Shown here: positions 1-8,542 of the stretch, piece by piece | How positions within the stretch are numbered: position 1 is the stretch's first letter | Layout: every line of letters starts with the position of its first letter | From: an uncultured Collinsella sp. | GTDB lineage: Bacteria > Actinomycetota > Coriobacteriia > Coriobacteriales > Coriobacteriaceae | Direction of reading: 5' to 3' | Assembly: GCA_900551635.1 (NCBI GenBank) | Contig: URWQ01000009.1 | Coordinates: forward strand, 1-16,796 | Length of the DNA stretch: 16,796 nucleotides | Program-made: the position numbers and the translations under genes | Notes under the pieces: generated by a model | The model's database searches: none | Seen by the model: the letters and a program-made list of their open reading frames with translations, nothing else | What the model was told of the DNA's origin: nothing

Positions 1-35
1 TCTCGAGTACCTTCCAGGTTCGTACTTAGGGGCGC

Positions 36-635
36 TTGGCCCGCCACACCTTCCAGATGAGCGACGAGTTCTACCTGGACGCCGGCATCGATCCTCCCGA
101 GGCAGACTTTTACGACGGGTACCCGCAGTACTACGACGGCATTGGCATGATCCGCTCGTATCTGGACGAGACCGACGACGTGCTGGCTACCGACGCCGAG
201 CGTCTGGCCCGCGTCCGCGAGGCCATCGCCGCTCGCAGCCAGCACCTGCTGTGCCTCTCGGGCGCCAGCGCACGCGACACAGTGGCCCGCTTTGTGGAAT
301 CGCCGCAGGGGCTCGCCGGCACCGTCACGGCCATCAAGAATCGCTACTTTGGCGGCAACGTGGACGTGACCGGCCTCATCGTCGCCTGCGACATTCTGGA
401 ACAGCTGCCGCAGGGCCTCTCGGGGGTTATGCTCTTTGTGCCTAAGCTCATGTTCAACGCTGACGGCATGACGCTTGACGAGTATCATCGTGACGATTTA
501 CTCGCAAGCCTTACCAGTCGCGGCGCCGAGGTTCATGTGGTGTCGACCATGCCGCATGAGCTGCTCGATACCCTGGAGCACATCCTTGGCATTGTGCCCG
601 CGGACTCTAACATTTCCACTGACCCTACCCATTAA
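36..635 (+). CDS. DUF512-domain protein, C-terminal part (5' end lost)
   Basis: The protein matches the C-terminal DUF512 region found in a radical-SAM/PDZ-linked protein family of unknown reaction. Visible family features are the QMSDEFYLDAG segment near residues 7-17, then a Tyr-rich YDGYPQYYDGIG stretch, the NRYFGGNVDVTGLI segment and the LFVPKLMFN/LDEYH region near the end. Full-length members have a large N-terminal portion, so this is only the tail. The frame has a TAG at 27-29, and the TTG at 36 is just the first possible start and has no convincing ribosome binding site, so it is probably not a real start. A neighbouring frame is open to the window edge (see findings). It ends 10 nt before der, a neighbourhood I also associate with other Gram-positive genomes. 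Family call is fairly sure; the true 5' end cannot be given. Confidence 0.72.
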   Translation: MARHTFQMSDEFYLDAGIDPPEADFYDGYPQYYDGIGMIRSYLDETDDVLATDAERLARVREAIAARSQHLLCLSGASARDTVARFVESPQGLAGTVTAIKNRYFGGNVDVTGLIVACDILEQLPQGLSGVMLFVPKLMFNADGMTLDEYHRDDLLASLTSRGAEVHVVSTMPHELLDTLEHILGIVPADSNISTDPTH

Positions 636-645
636 AGGAGTGCAG

Positions 646-1980
646 ATGAAACCTATCGTCGCCGTCGTCGGACGCCCCAACGTGGGCAAGTCCACGCTCG
701 TTAACCGCCTGGCCCAGACCTCGGACGCCATCGTCCACGAGTCTCGCGGCGTTACGCGCGACCGCTCGTATCACACGGCCGATTGGAACGGCCGCGAGTT
801 CACAATCGTCGACACGGGCGGTATCGAACCGCTCAAGAGCGATGACGTCTTCGCCACGTCCATTCGCGACCAGGCCCTCGCCGCCGCCGAGGAAGCCGCC
901 GTCATCCTGTTTGTGGTCGACGGCCGCACCGGCGTCACCGAGGAGGACGAGTCGGTCGCCCGCATGCTCAAGCGCTGCGACAAGCCGGTCTTTCTGCTGG
1001 TGAACAAGCTCGACAACCCCGATCGCGAGAACGACAGCATCTGGGAGTTCTATTCGCTCGGCATCGGCGAGCCCACGCCGCTCTCGGCCCTGCACGGCCA
1101 CGGCACGGGAGACCTGCTCGACGATATCGTGGCCCTGCTTCCGGAGGAAGAGGACGAGGTCGCCGACGAGTTCCCCGATGCGCTGAACGTTGCCATCATC
1201 GGCCGCCCCAATGCCGGTAAGTCGTCGTTGTTCAACCGCATCTTGGGCGCTGACCGCTCCATCGTGTCCAACATTGCCGGCACCACGCGCGACGCCATCG
1301 ACACGGTCGTCGAGCGCAACGGCAAGCACTACCGCATGGTCGACACCGCGGGCATTCGCAAGAAGAGCACCGTGTACGAGAATATCGAGTACTACTCCAT
1401 GGTTCGCGGCCTGCGCGCCATCGACCGCGCCGACGTGGCGTTGCTCGTCGTCGACGCCTCCGTGGGCGTCACCGAGCAGGACCAGAAGGTCATGGGCTTG
1501 GCCATCGAGCGCGGCTGCGCCATCGTGGTGCTGCTCAACAAGTGGGATCTGCTCGACGACGACCGTAAGCGCGAGGCCTGCATGGAGACCATCGACCGCC
1601 GTCTGGGCGTTATGGCTCCCTGGGCCCAGTACCTGCGCATCTCTGCCCTGACCGGCCGCAGCGTCGAGAAGATCTGGGCGATGGTCGACGCCGCCGAAAA
1701 GACGCGATCGCAAAAGATCAGCACCTCGCGCCTCAACACGTTCCTCACCGACCTGCGCGAGTTCGGTCATACCGTGGTGGACGGCAAGCGCCGCCTGCGC
1801 ATGCACTACGTGACCCAGACGGGCGTCAACCCGCCGACGTTCACGTTCTTCGTCAACCACAGCGACTTGGTCAACGACACCTACCAGCGCTACGTGGAGA
1901 ACCGCATGCGCTCGACCTTCGACTTTGCCGGCACGCCCATTCGACTCTTCTTTAGGAAGAAGGAGCAAAAGGATGCATAA
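646..1980 (+). CDS. der: ribosome-associated GTPase Der (EngA)
   Basis: Der is an essential tandem GTPase needed for maturation of the 50S ribosomal subunit. At 444 residues it has the usual family length. The first G domain shows the P-loop GRPNVGKST at 9-17, DTGG at 56-59 and NKLD at 120-123. The second shows GRPNAGKSS at 186-194, DTAG at 233-236 and NKWD at 298-301. A KH-like RNA-binding domain fills roughly 355-444, with a basic tail. The start is set by AAAGGAG at 634-640, five bases before ATG; an upstream in-frame extension would overlap the DUF512 gene and lacks homology. Its last 8 nt overlap plsY, so the two are probably translationally coupled. Confidence 0.97.
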   Translation: MKPIVAVVGRPNVGKSTLVNRLAQTSDAIVHESRGVTRDRSYHTADWNGREFTIVDTGGIEPLKSDDVFATSIRDQALAAAEEAAVILFVVDGRTGVTEEDESVARMLKRCDKPVFLLVNKLDNPDRENDSIWEFYSLGIGEPTPLSALHGHGTGDLLDDIVALLPEEEDEVADEFPDALNVAIIGRPNAGKSSLFNRILGADRSIVSNIAGTTRDAIDTVVERNGKHYRMVDTAGIRKKSTVYENIEYYSMVRGLRAIDRADVALLVVDASVGVTEQDQKVMGLAIERGCAIVVLLNKWDLLDDDRKREACMETIDRRLGVMAPWAQYLRISALTGRSVEKIWAMVDAAEKTRSQKISTSRLNTFLTDLREFGHTVVDGKRRLRMHYVTQTGVNPPTFTFFVNHSDLVNDTYQRYVENRMRSTFDFAGTPIRLFFRKKEQKDA

Positions 1981-2656
1981 TCCGATTCTGCTGACCGCCA
2001 TCTGCGCCATGGTCTCGTTCTTTATTGGGGCGATTCCGTTTGGTCTGATCCTTGGCCGCGTGTTCAACCACACCGACATTCGCAAGGCGGGCTCCGGCAA
2101 CATCGGCACCACCAACGCGCTGCGTGTGGCCGGTCCCAAGGTGGCCGCGCTCACGCTGCTACTCGACTGCCTTAAGGGCGCCATCTGCGTTGTCATCGCC
2201 CGTCCACTCATCGCGAGCGTGGGCTATGGATTTCCGCCGAACATCATGGCGCCCGGAGCCCCCGGCGACTGGATGCTCGGCGTCATTTGCCTGGCAGCGG
2301 TGTGGGGCCATATCTTCTCGCCCTACCTCAACTTCCATGGAGGCAAGGGTATCGCCGTGGGTCTGGGCGTTATCCTCGCCTGGTACTGGCCCATTGGTCT
2401 GTCGCTGCTGGGCATGTTTATCGTGGCCGTCGCCATCACCAAGTTTGTGTCGGTGGGCTCGCTTGCCGCGGCCATCGGTCTTCCCATTGCCGCTTGTGCG
2501 GTCTTTCCGTACAGCAGCCTAGGACTTAAGTTTTGCATGGCGATGATCGGCATCACCGTGGTGTGGGCCCATCGTGCGAACATCAAAAAGCTCATGACCG
2601 GTAAGGAGTCCAAGCTCTCGTTTACCAAGCGCGTCACCGAGCCCGACGATAAGTAG
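1973..2656 (+). CDS. plsY: acyl-phosphate:glycerol-3-phosphate acyltransferase PlsY
   Basis: PlsY is an integral membrane enzyme that transfers an acyl group from acyl-phosphate to glycerol-3-phosphate, giving lysophosphatidic acid, the first step of phospholipid synthesis in many Gram-positive bacteria. The 227-residue protein is strongly hydrophobic with several membrane segments. The three family motifs are present: GSGNIGTTN at 40-48 (a variant of SGNxGxxN), HGGKG at 122-126 and HRAN at 200-203 followed by KKLMTGKES. The ATG at 1973 follows AAGGAG at 1960-1965 and overlaps the end of der. gpsA, which makes its substrate, is the next gene. Confidence 0.96.
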   Translation: MHNPILLTAICAMVSFFIGAIPFGLILGRVFNHTDIRKAGSGNIGTTNALRVAGPKVAALTLLLDCLKGAICVVIARPLIASVGYGFPPNIMAPGAPGDWMLGVICLAAVWGHIFSPYLNFHGGKGIAVGLGVILAWYWPIGLSLLGMFIVAVAITKFVSVGSLAAAIGLPIAACAVFPYSSLGLKFCMAMIGITVVWAHRANIKKLMTGKESKLSFTKRVTEPDDK

Positions 2657-2665
2657 GAGAGAGTC

Positions 2666-3673
2666 ATGAATGTTGCGCTGATTGGCTCTGGCTCCTGGGG
2701 AACCGCCGTCGCCGGCCTTTTCGCTGCGCGAGCCGAGCGCGTGACCATGTGGGCCCATAGCGAGCAGACGGCCGCCGGCATCAATGGCGAACACCGCAAC
2801 CCCCGCTACCTTGTGGGCTACGAGCTGCCCGGCAACGTCGTCGCCACGACCGAGCTCGTGCAGGCGCTCGACGGCGCCGAGGCCATCATCTTTGCCGTTC
2901 CTTCGACGCACCTTCGCAGCGTGTGCCACCAGGCCGCGCCCTTTATCGCCGCCGATACCCCGGTGCTCTGCCTCACCAAGGGCATTGAGCCCGAGTCCGG
3001 CCTGCTCATGAGCGAGGTCATCGCCAGCGAGATCGGCAACGAGGCGCGCGTGGCGGCCCTCTCGGGCCCCAACCATGCCGAGGAGATTTGCCGCGGCGGA
3101 CTTTCTGCCGCCGTCATCGCCAGCGAAGATCCGCAGATAGGGGAGACCTTTAAGGACCTGCTCCTGTCCACGGCCTTCCGCATCTACCTGTCGCAGGATA
3201 TGACCGGCGTCGAGGTATGCGGCGCCATGAAGAACGTTATCGCCATCGTGTGCGGCATCTCCGCCGGCTCGGGCGCAGGCGACAACACACTCGCCCTCAT
3301 CATGACGCGAGGCCTGGCCGAGATCAGCCGTCTGGTGCACGCCCGCGGCGGTCAAGCTATGACCTGCATGGGACTTGCCGGCATGGGTGACCTCATTGCC
3401 ACCTGCACCTCGGAGCATTCGCGCAACCGCACCTTTGGCTACGAGTTTGCCCACGGCGTGTCGCTCGACGAGTACCAGACACGTACGCATATGGTGGTCG
3501 AGGGCGCCGTCGCGGCCCGCAGCGTGAGCGAGCTTGCCCGTTCACTGGACGTAGACATTCCGCTCACCTTTGCCGTAGAGCAAACGCTCTACAACGGTGT
3601 TACTTTGGATAGGGCGCTCGAGATTCTCACCGACCGCGTCCCTTCTCAAGAGTTCTACGGACTCACCGACTAG
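2666..3673 (+). CDS. gpsA: glycerol-3-phosphate dehydrogenase [NAD(P)+]
   Basis: GpsA reduces dihydroxyacetone phosphate to sn-glycerol-3-phosphate in the cytoplasm, providing the backbone for phospholipids. The 335-residue length is typical. The N-terminal Rossmann motif GSGSWG is at 7-12, the CGAMKNVIAI segment carries the likely catalytic lysine K189, and the substrate-binding SRNRTFGYEF segment is in the C-terminal helical domain. The ribosome binding site GGAGAGAG begins at the plsY stop, 9 nt before this start. plsY and gpsA, producer and consumer of the same metabolite, are cotranscribed here. Confidence 0.97.
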   Translation: MNVALIGSGSWGTAVAGLFAARAERVTMWAHSEQTAAGINGEHRNPRYLVGYELPGNVVATTELVQALDGAEAIIFAVPSTHLRSVCHQAAPFIAADTPVLCLTKGIEPESGLLMSEVIASEIGNEARVAALSGPNHAEEICRGGLSAAVIASEDPQIGETFKDLLLSTAFRIYLSQDMTGVEVCGAMKNVIAIVCGISAGSGAGDNTLALIMTRGLAEISRLVHARGGQAMTCMGLAGMGDLIATCTSEHSRNRTFGYEFAHGVSLDEYQTRTHMVVEGAVAARSVSELARSLDVDIPLTFAVEQTLYNGVTLDRALEILTDRVPSQEFYGLTD

Positions 3674-3691
3674 CGCAGAAAGGCTACTACC

Positions 3692-4363
3692 ATGGGTTCC
3701 ATTAAAATCGCTCCGTCCGTCCTTTCGGCCGACATGGCCAACCTCAAGGGCGAACTCGACAAGATCGCTGGCGCCGACTACGTACACTTCGACGTCATGG
3801 ACGGCCACTTTACCGGCAACCTCACCTTTGGCGTTGACATCCTCAAGGCCGTCAAGCGCTCCACCGATGTACCGGTCGACGCGCACCTCATGGTGTCGAA
3901 CCCCGACGAGACGGTCGATTGGTACGCCGACGCCGGTGCCGACATGATCACCGTGCACTACGAGGCCTCCACGCACCTGCACCGCACGCTCACGCATCTG
4001 CAGCAGCGCGGCGTCAAGGCCGGCGTGGTGCTCAACCCCGCAACCCCCGTGTGCGTGCTCGAGAGCATCATCGACGTCGTCGATATGGTGCTGCTGATGA
4101 GCGTGAACCCCGGCTTTGGCGGCCAGAGCTTTATCCCGGGCACCATCGCAAAGATCCACGAGCTCAAGGCCATGTGCGAGCGTCACGGCGTGTCGCCCAT
4201 GATCGAGGTCGACGGCGGCATCTCTTCCAAGAACATCGCCGAGGTCGTTAAGGCCGGCGCCAACGTGCTCGTGGCCGGTTCTGCCGTATTTAAGTCCGAA
4301 GATCCCGCTGCCGAGGTTGCGCTGCTGCAGAAGCTGGGCAACGAGGCCGCACAGGAGGCATAA
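3692..4363 (+). CDS. rpe: ribulose-phosphate 3-epimerase
   Basis: Rpe interconverts ribulose-5-phosphate and xylulose-5-phosphate in the pentose phosphate pathway. The 223-residue TIM barrel shows IAPSVLSAD near the N-terminus, HFDVMDGHF with D37 and H39, DAHLMV with H65, MSVNPGFGGQSF and EVDGGI with D174. These are the expected metal ligands and catalytic aspartates of the family. The start follows an AGAAAGG stretch and lies 18 nt after the gpsA stop. The last codons of rpe contain AGGAGG at 4353-4358, which serves the following gene. Confidence 0.96.
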   Translation: MGSIKIAPSVLSADMANLKGELDKIAGADYVHFDVMDGHFTGNLTFGVDILKAVKRSTDVPVDAHLMVSNPDETVDWYADAGADMITVHYEASTHLHRTLTHLQQRGVKAGVVLNPATPVCVLESIIDVVDMVLLMSVNPGFGGQSFIPGTIAKIHELKAMCERHGVSPMIEVDGGISSKNIAEVVKAGANVLVAGSAVFKSEDPAAEVALLQKLGNEAAQEA

Positions 4364-4369
4364 ACCCTT

Positions 4370-5548
4370 ATGACCGCAGGTCAAAACCGCATACCCGTGA
4401 ATCTTGACTATGCCGCCTCGACACCCATGCGCGCCGAGGCGCTCCTTGCGCAGCGCGAGTACGACGACAGCGAGCTTGCCGGCGTCAACCCCAACTCGCT
4501 GCATTCGCTCGGCCGCAAGGCCGCTGCGCGCCTAGAAATGGCGCGTCGCGAGATTGCCCGCAGCTTTGGCGCACGCGTCCGCCCGTCCGAGATCGTCCTG
4601 ACCAACGGCGGCACCGAAGCCAACCAACTGGCGCTCCTCGGTCTTGCCGAGGGCGCTCGCCAGCGCGACCGCAAACGCAACCGCGTGATCGTATCTGCCA
4701 TCGAGCACGATTCTATTCTGGACAACCTGCCACTGCTGCGTGCCGCCGGCTTTACCGTCGACCTGGTGCAGCCCTGCCGTGCGGGCTACATCGAGCCTGC
4801 CGCGCTCATCGAGCTGCTCGGCGACGACGTCGCGCTCGTGAGCATTATGGTTGCTAACAACGAGACCGGCGTGGTGCAGCCCATCCGCGAGCTTGCCGCG
4901 GCCGCGCATACCGTGGGCGCCCTGTTCCACACCGATGCCATCCAGGGGTATCTGCACATTCCGCTCGATGTCACCGAGCTGGGAGTTGACGCCATGACCG
5001 TTGCCGCGCACAAGATCGGTGGCCCCGTGGCATCCGGCGGGCTCTACCTTAAGAACCACACGCCGCTGCGCCCGCGCATCTTTGGCGGCGGACAGGAGGC
5101 CGGTCGTCGTGCCGGCACGCAGGACCTGCGCACGCAGCTGGCCTTTGCCGCTGCCGCCCGCACGCTGGCGCCCCATGTGGCCCAGGAGCGTGCGACGCTG
5201 CAAACCCTTTCCAACAAGCTCTACGCCACGCTTACGGCCCACCCGCGCATTCACGCCACGATGGGCGACTACGCGCAGGCCGATCGTCTGCCGGGTATGG
5301 TTTCGATCTACGTCGACGGCATGGACTCCGAGGAGCTCATCGTCAAGCTCGACGCCGCCGGCTTTGAGGTTTCGGCCGGCTCGGCGTGCTCGAGCGGCAG
5401 CATGGACCCGAGCCACGTGCTCAGCGCAATGGGCATTGGTCGCGAGCAGGCGCTAGGCGCACTGCGCATCTCCTTCGATGACCGCGTGGACCCGGCTGAC
5501 CTGGACGACTTTGCCCAGACGTTGCTCTCGATCGTAGGTACTGCATGA
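4370..5548 (+). CDS. cysteine desulfurase (NifS/IscS-type, PLP-dependent)
   Basis: This enzyme removes sulfur from cysteine as an enzyme-bound persulfide for Fe-S clusters or thiolated tRNA. The 392-residue protein has the fold-type I layout: LDYAASTPM near the N-terminus, NGGTEANQLAL for cofactor contact, the SAIEHDSI histidine, ANNETGVVQPI, HTDAIQ, the PLP lysine K215 in AAHKIGGP, and the persulfide cysteine C340 in SAGSACSSGS followed by DPSHVL. The AGGAGG ribosome binding site lies inside rpe, 11 nt before ATG. No scaffold (IscU/SufU), ThiI or MnmA gene is in the window, so the sulfur acceptor cannot be inferred. Its TGA overlaps the next ATG by 4 nt. Confidence 0.93.
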   Translation: MTAGQNRIPVNLDYAASTPMRAEALLAQREYDDSELAGVNPNSLHSLGRKAAARLEMARREIARSFGARVRPSEIVLTNGGTEANQLALLGLAEGARQRDRKRNRVIVSAIEHDSILDNLPLLRAAGFTVDLVQPCRAGYIEPAALIELLGDDVALVSIMVANNETGVVQPIRELAAAAHTVGALFHTDAIQGYLHIPLDVTELGVDAMTVAAHKIGGPVASGGLYLKNHTPLRPRIFGGGQEAGRRAGTQDLRTQLAFAAAARTLAPHVAQERATLQTLSNKLYATLTAHPRIHATMGDYAQADRLPGMVSIYVDGMDSEELIVKLDAAGFEVSAGSACSSGSMDPSHVLSAMGIGREQALGALRISFDDRVDPADLDDFAQTLLSIVGTA

Positions 5549-6354
5549 TCGTCGCCGAGCTTGAACGCGCGCTGCTGGCGCGCTACCCCAAGGCGGACGC
5601 CGAGGGCTGGGATCATGTAGGGCTCTCCGTGGGCGACCCTGCCGCCGAGATTGCTGGCGTGGCCTGCGCACTCGATGCGACCGAAGCTAATGTTCGCCGC
5701 GCACAAGATGCCGGTGCCAACGTGCTGCTGACGCATCACCCCGTCTATATCAAGGCGCCTGAGGCCTTTTGTCCGGCGGATGCCACACGTCCCCAATGCA
5801 GCGCGGCGCTCTACGAGGCAGCGCGTTGCGGCGTGAGCATCATATCGCTCCACACCAACCTGGACCGCTCGCACGAAGCCCGTGTCCGCCTGAGCAAGCT
5901 GCTGGGTGCTGCACCCGTAAGCTCACTGGAGCACGTGGACGACCCCGAAGCCACCGGCCTGGGCGCGCTTGCAACGCTCAACGACCCGTATACGCTGCGC
6001 GATCTTGCCGCCCGTGCTGCCACGGCCTTCGGAAGCGACCCGCGCGTATGGGGCGATGCCGAGCGCCCGTGCCGCACCGTCGCCATTCTGGGCGGCTCCC
6101 TGGGCGACTTTGGCGAGCTCGCCATCGCCGCGGGTGCGGATGTCGTCGTGACGGGCGAGGCGGGCTATCACGTGGCGCAGGACCTCGCTCTGCGCGGTCT
6201 GGGCGTCATCTTGCTCGGCCACGACCGCTCCGAGGAGCCGTTCGTTGATATATTGATGAACTCTGCAGTTGACGCCGGGGTCAACCCCCGTCATGCGATT
6301 AAAATACTGAACCCTTGCCAATGGTGGACTGTGACAAAAGGAGAGAACTTATGA
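5545..6354 (+). CDS. Nif3-like dinuclear metal-centre protein (DUF34)
   Basis: Members of the Nif3/YbgI/YqfO family bind two metal ions; their reaction is not settled, and the old GTP cyclohydrolase label is doubtful. The 269-residue protein shows the metal-binding signatures THHP at 63-66, HTNLD at 103-107 and GHDRSEEP beginning at 225, where H226 and E230 are the expected ligands. It starts in an ATGA overlap with the cysteine desulfurase and ends in another ATGA overlap with the zinc-ribbon gene, so all three are probably coupled. The Nif3 plus zinc-ribbon pair is known from other actinobacteria (Rv2230c/Rv2229c in Mycobacterium tuberculosis). The name is unrelated to nitrogen fixation. 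Confidence 0.92.
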   Translation: MIVAELERALLARYPKADAEGWDHVGLSVGDPAAEIAGVACALDATEANVRRAQDAGANVLLTHHPVYIKAPEAFCPADATRPQCSAALYEAARCGVSIISLHTNLDRSHEARVRLSKLLGAAPVSSLEHVDDPEATGLGALATLNDPYTLRDLAARAATAFGSDPRVWGDAERPCRTVAILGGSLGDFGELAIAAGADVVVTGEAGYHVAQDLALRGLGVILLGHDRSEEPFVDILMNSAVDAGVNPRHAIKILNPCQWWTVTKGENL

Positions 6355-7070
6355 GCGCCGGCGCTACGCTACTCAAGCTGCAACAGATCGATTTGGAGCT
6401 CGCCCGCAACAAGAGCGAACTTGCCAATATGCCGGAGCTCAAGGAGCTCGCTTCCAAGCGTAAGACCTACGTTAAGCTCAAAGCCGAGATGACCAAGCTC
6501 TACGCCCAGCGCAAGGACCTGGACATTGAGCTCGACGATCTCAACACCACCGAGATTCAGACCAACAACGCCATTGAGGCTGCCAAGAAGCGCCACGTCG
6601 ACGGTTCCGACTACCGTGAGGTTCAGGACCTGGAGAATGAACTCGCAACCCTGGCCAAGCGTCTGGACAAGATTGAGCACACCCGCAAGGACGTCGTTGT
6701 CGCCCATAAGGAGGCGCTCGACCGCGAGGCCCGCGCACAGGCAATTATCGCCAAGTTCGAGGAGGGCGTGAAGGCCGATACCAAGGCCGCCCGCACTAAG
6801 GCTGCCGACCTGCAGGCTCAGATTGACGCCGCCACTAAGGAACGCACAGCGCTTGCCGCCACGCTGCCGGCCGACGTGCTCACCGACTACGAGCGTCTGC
6901 TCAAGCAGTTCCGCGGCCTGGCCGTCGAGACCATCCAGGGCAACATCCCCACAGTCTGCCACACCTCGCTGCAGGCATCGTCCATGAGCGACCTCAACCA
7001 CGACGGTAGCGAGATTACGCACTGCCCGTACTGCCACCGCCTCCTGGTACTCCCGAGCAAGGAAGCTTAA
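6351..7070 (+). CDS. coiled-coil protein with C-terminal zinc ribbon (Rv2229c-like)
   Basis: A 239-residue protein with a long charged helical coiled coil over about residues 5-190 and a short C-terminal zinc ribbon. It matches the C4-type zinc-ribbon family that accompanies Nif3 in actinobacteria; its molecular role is not established. The ribbon has CPYC at 225-228, but the first knuckle reads PTVCH at 200-204, so only C203 is present where the family normally has CxxC. H204 or H229 might replace the missing ligand. The start at 6351 is chosen because AAAAGGAGAG (6336-6345) lies five bases upstream and the ATG overlaps the Nif3 stop. Confidence 0.87.
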   Translation: MSAGATLLKLQQIDLELARNKSELANMPELKELASKRKTYVKLKAEMTKLYAQRKDLDIELDDLNTTEIQTNNAIEAAKKRHVDGSDYREVQDLENELATLAKRLDKIEHTRKDVVVAHKEALDREARAQAIIAKFEEGVKADTKAARTKAADLQAQIDAATKERTALAATLPADVLTDYERLLKQFRGLAVETIQGNIPTVCHTSLQASSMSDLNHDGSEITHCPYCHRLLVLPSKEA

Positions 7071-7073
7071 ACG

Positions 7074-8277
7074 ATGGCGGCATCCAACAATTCAATGCAA
7101 CTTGAGGGAAAAACGATCCTGCTGGGCATTACCGGCCGCCTATAAGTCGTGCAATATCGTGCGCCTGCTGCAAAAGCGCGGTGCGCGCGTCAAGGTCGTT
7201 ATGAGCGAGCATGCCACGGAGTTTGTGGGCCCGCTCACCTTCCGTGCGCTCACCAACGAGCCCGTTGCCGTGGGCCTATTCGACGACCCCTCCGACCCCA
7301 TCCACCACATTTCGCTTGCGCAGGAGCCCGATCTGGTGGTCGTGGCGCCCGCGACGGCCAATATCATCGCCAAGATGGCCAACGGCATCGCCGATGACCT
7401 TATTTCCACCACGCTGCTTGCGACGCCGCGACCCATCGTGATCGCACCCGCTATGAACAACGGCATGTGGAAGGCGCCGGCGACGCAGGCCAACATGGCC
7501 ACGCTGCGCGAGCGCGGTGTCCATGTTGTGGGACCCGGCAGCGGCTACCTTGCCTGCGGCGACGTGGACACGGGACGCATGAGCGAGCCCGAGGACATCG
7601 TCGAGGCTGTCTGTGAGGTGCTCAAACCCGTGCCTCAGGACCTGGCAGGCAAGCGCGTCGTCATCACTGCCGGCCCCACGCACGAACCAATCGACCCGGT
7701 GCGATTCATTGGCAACCGCTCATCAGGCAAGATGGGCATCGCCCTGGCAGGGGAGGCCGCTCGCCGCGGTGCTGCGGTCAAGCTTGTGCTGGGACCGACA
7801 TCGCTCGATGTCCCCCGCGGCGTGGAGTGCGTGCGCGTGCAGACCGCCGCTGAAATGCTGCAGGCAGCGCTCAGCGCCTTCCAGACGGCCGATGCGGCAA
7901 TTTGTGCGGCCGCCGTCGCCGACTATACCCCCGCCACCCCTGCGGACCATAAGCTCAAAAAGGCCAACGAACGCCTGGATCGCATCGAGCTTGTCGAAAC
8001 GGTCGATATTTTGGCCGAGCTCTCGCGCCAGAAGGGCGAGCGGTGCGTAATCGGATTTGCGGCCGAGACCGATAACGTTGTCGAGTACGCCGAGCGCAAA
8101 TTGGCCCGCAAGGGCTGCGATGCCATTATCGCCAACGATGTCTCGCGCGCCGATTCGGGCTTTGGAACCGACACTAACAAGGCCTGGATTGTGAGCACAA
8201 CGGGTACGCAAGAACTTCCCGTGCTAACAAAACCCCAGCTCGCAGATACAATTTTGGACTTGCTTCAAAATTTATAA
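7074..8277 (+). pseudogene. coaBC: coaBC, phosphopantothenoylcysteine decarboxylase/phosphopantothenate-cysteine ligase, frameshifted
   Basis: CoaBC adds cysteine to phosphopantothenate and decarboxylates the product, two steps of coenzyme A synthesis. The natural start is ATG 7074 (or 7095), three bases after the previous stop, giving MQLEGKTILLGITG and then a premature TAA at 7143-7145. The rest continues in another frame from about 7138 as AAYKSCNIVRLLQKRG and runs intact to 8277. That part shows PAMNNGMW near 7453, SGYLACGDVDTGRM near 7540-7580, the ligase motif AGPTHEPIDPVRFIGNRSSGKMG near 7670-7735 and AAVADYTPA. Inserting 8 nt between 7136 and 7137 would restore the expected GGIAAYK FMN-binding motif. 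CoaBC is usually essential, so a sequence error is as likely as a true mutation. A product from an internal start would lack the first FMN-binding strand. Confidence 0.88.
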
Positions 8278-8285
8278 AAAAGTTC

Positions 8286-8318
8286 TTGCACAAGTCTAAA
8301 GTTTCGGGTTAATATACT
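8286..8318 (+). promoter_or_regulatory. probable promoter of the tRNA-Pro gene
   Basis: A TTGCAC box (8286-8291) is followed after 17 nt by TTAATA (8309-8314), overlapping TATACT (8313-8318). The AT-rich stretch after the end of coaBC and the position about 40-70 nt before the tRNA fit a dedicated tRNA promoter. The exact -10 is uncertain because TATACT would give a 21-nt spacer. Confidence 0.5.
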
Positions 8319-8357
8319 CCCTGTTGCAAGCGAGAGCAGAGCAACAAACATAAGCTT

Positions 8358-8434
<77 letters not shown>

Positions 8435-8443
8435 GAAGTTTGC

Positions 8444-8478
8444 AGGTCAGGCACCTAGTGCCTGACCTTTTTTGTTTT
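8444..8478 (+). terminator. rho-independent terminator after tRNA-Pro
   Basis: AGGTCAGGCAC (8444-8454) pairs perfectly with GTGCCTGACCT (8458-8468) around a very short loop and is followed by a T-rich run. It ends the tRNA transcript and would also stop read-through from the upstream operon. Confidence 0.93.
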
Positions 8479-8542
8479 AATCACCATGATTATTTTGCTT
8501 AAAGCAACAACGTTCCCGATCGATGTAATCACCGAATCAAAA

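Noticed and set aside
625..2211. A 528-residue open frame on the minus strand across der
   Set aside because: It lies entirely opposite the clearly conserved Der frame and shows no domain. Long antisense frames are common in GC-rich coding DNA. The same applies to the minus-strand frames at 2519-3490, 3542-4504 and 4532-5416.
4370..6354. A nitrogen-fixation locus suggested by NifS-like and Nif3-like names
   Set aside because: Cysteine desulfurases are housekeeping sulfur donors and Nif3 is named after a yeast interaction factor; no nitrogenase or nif assembly gene is present.
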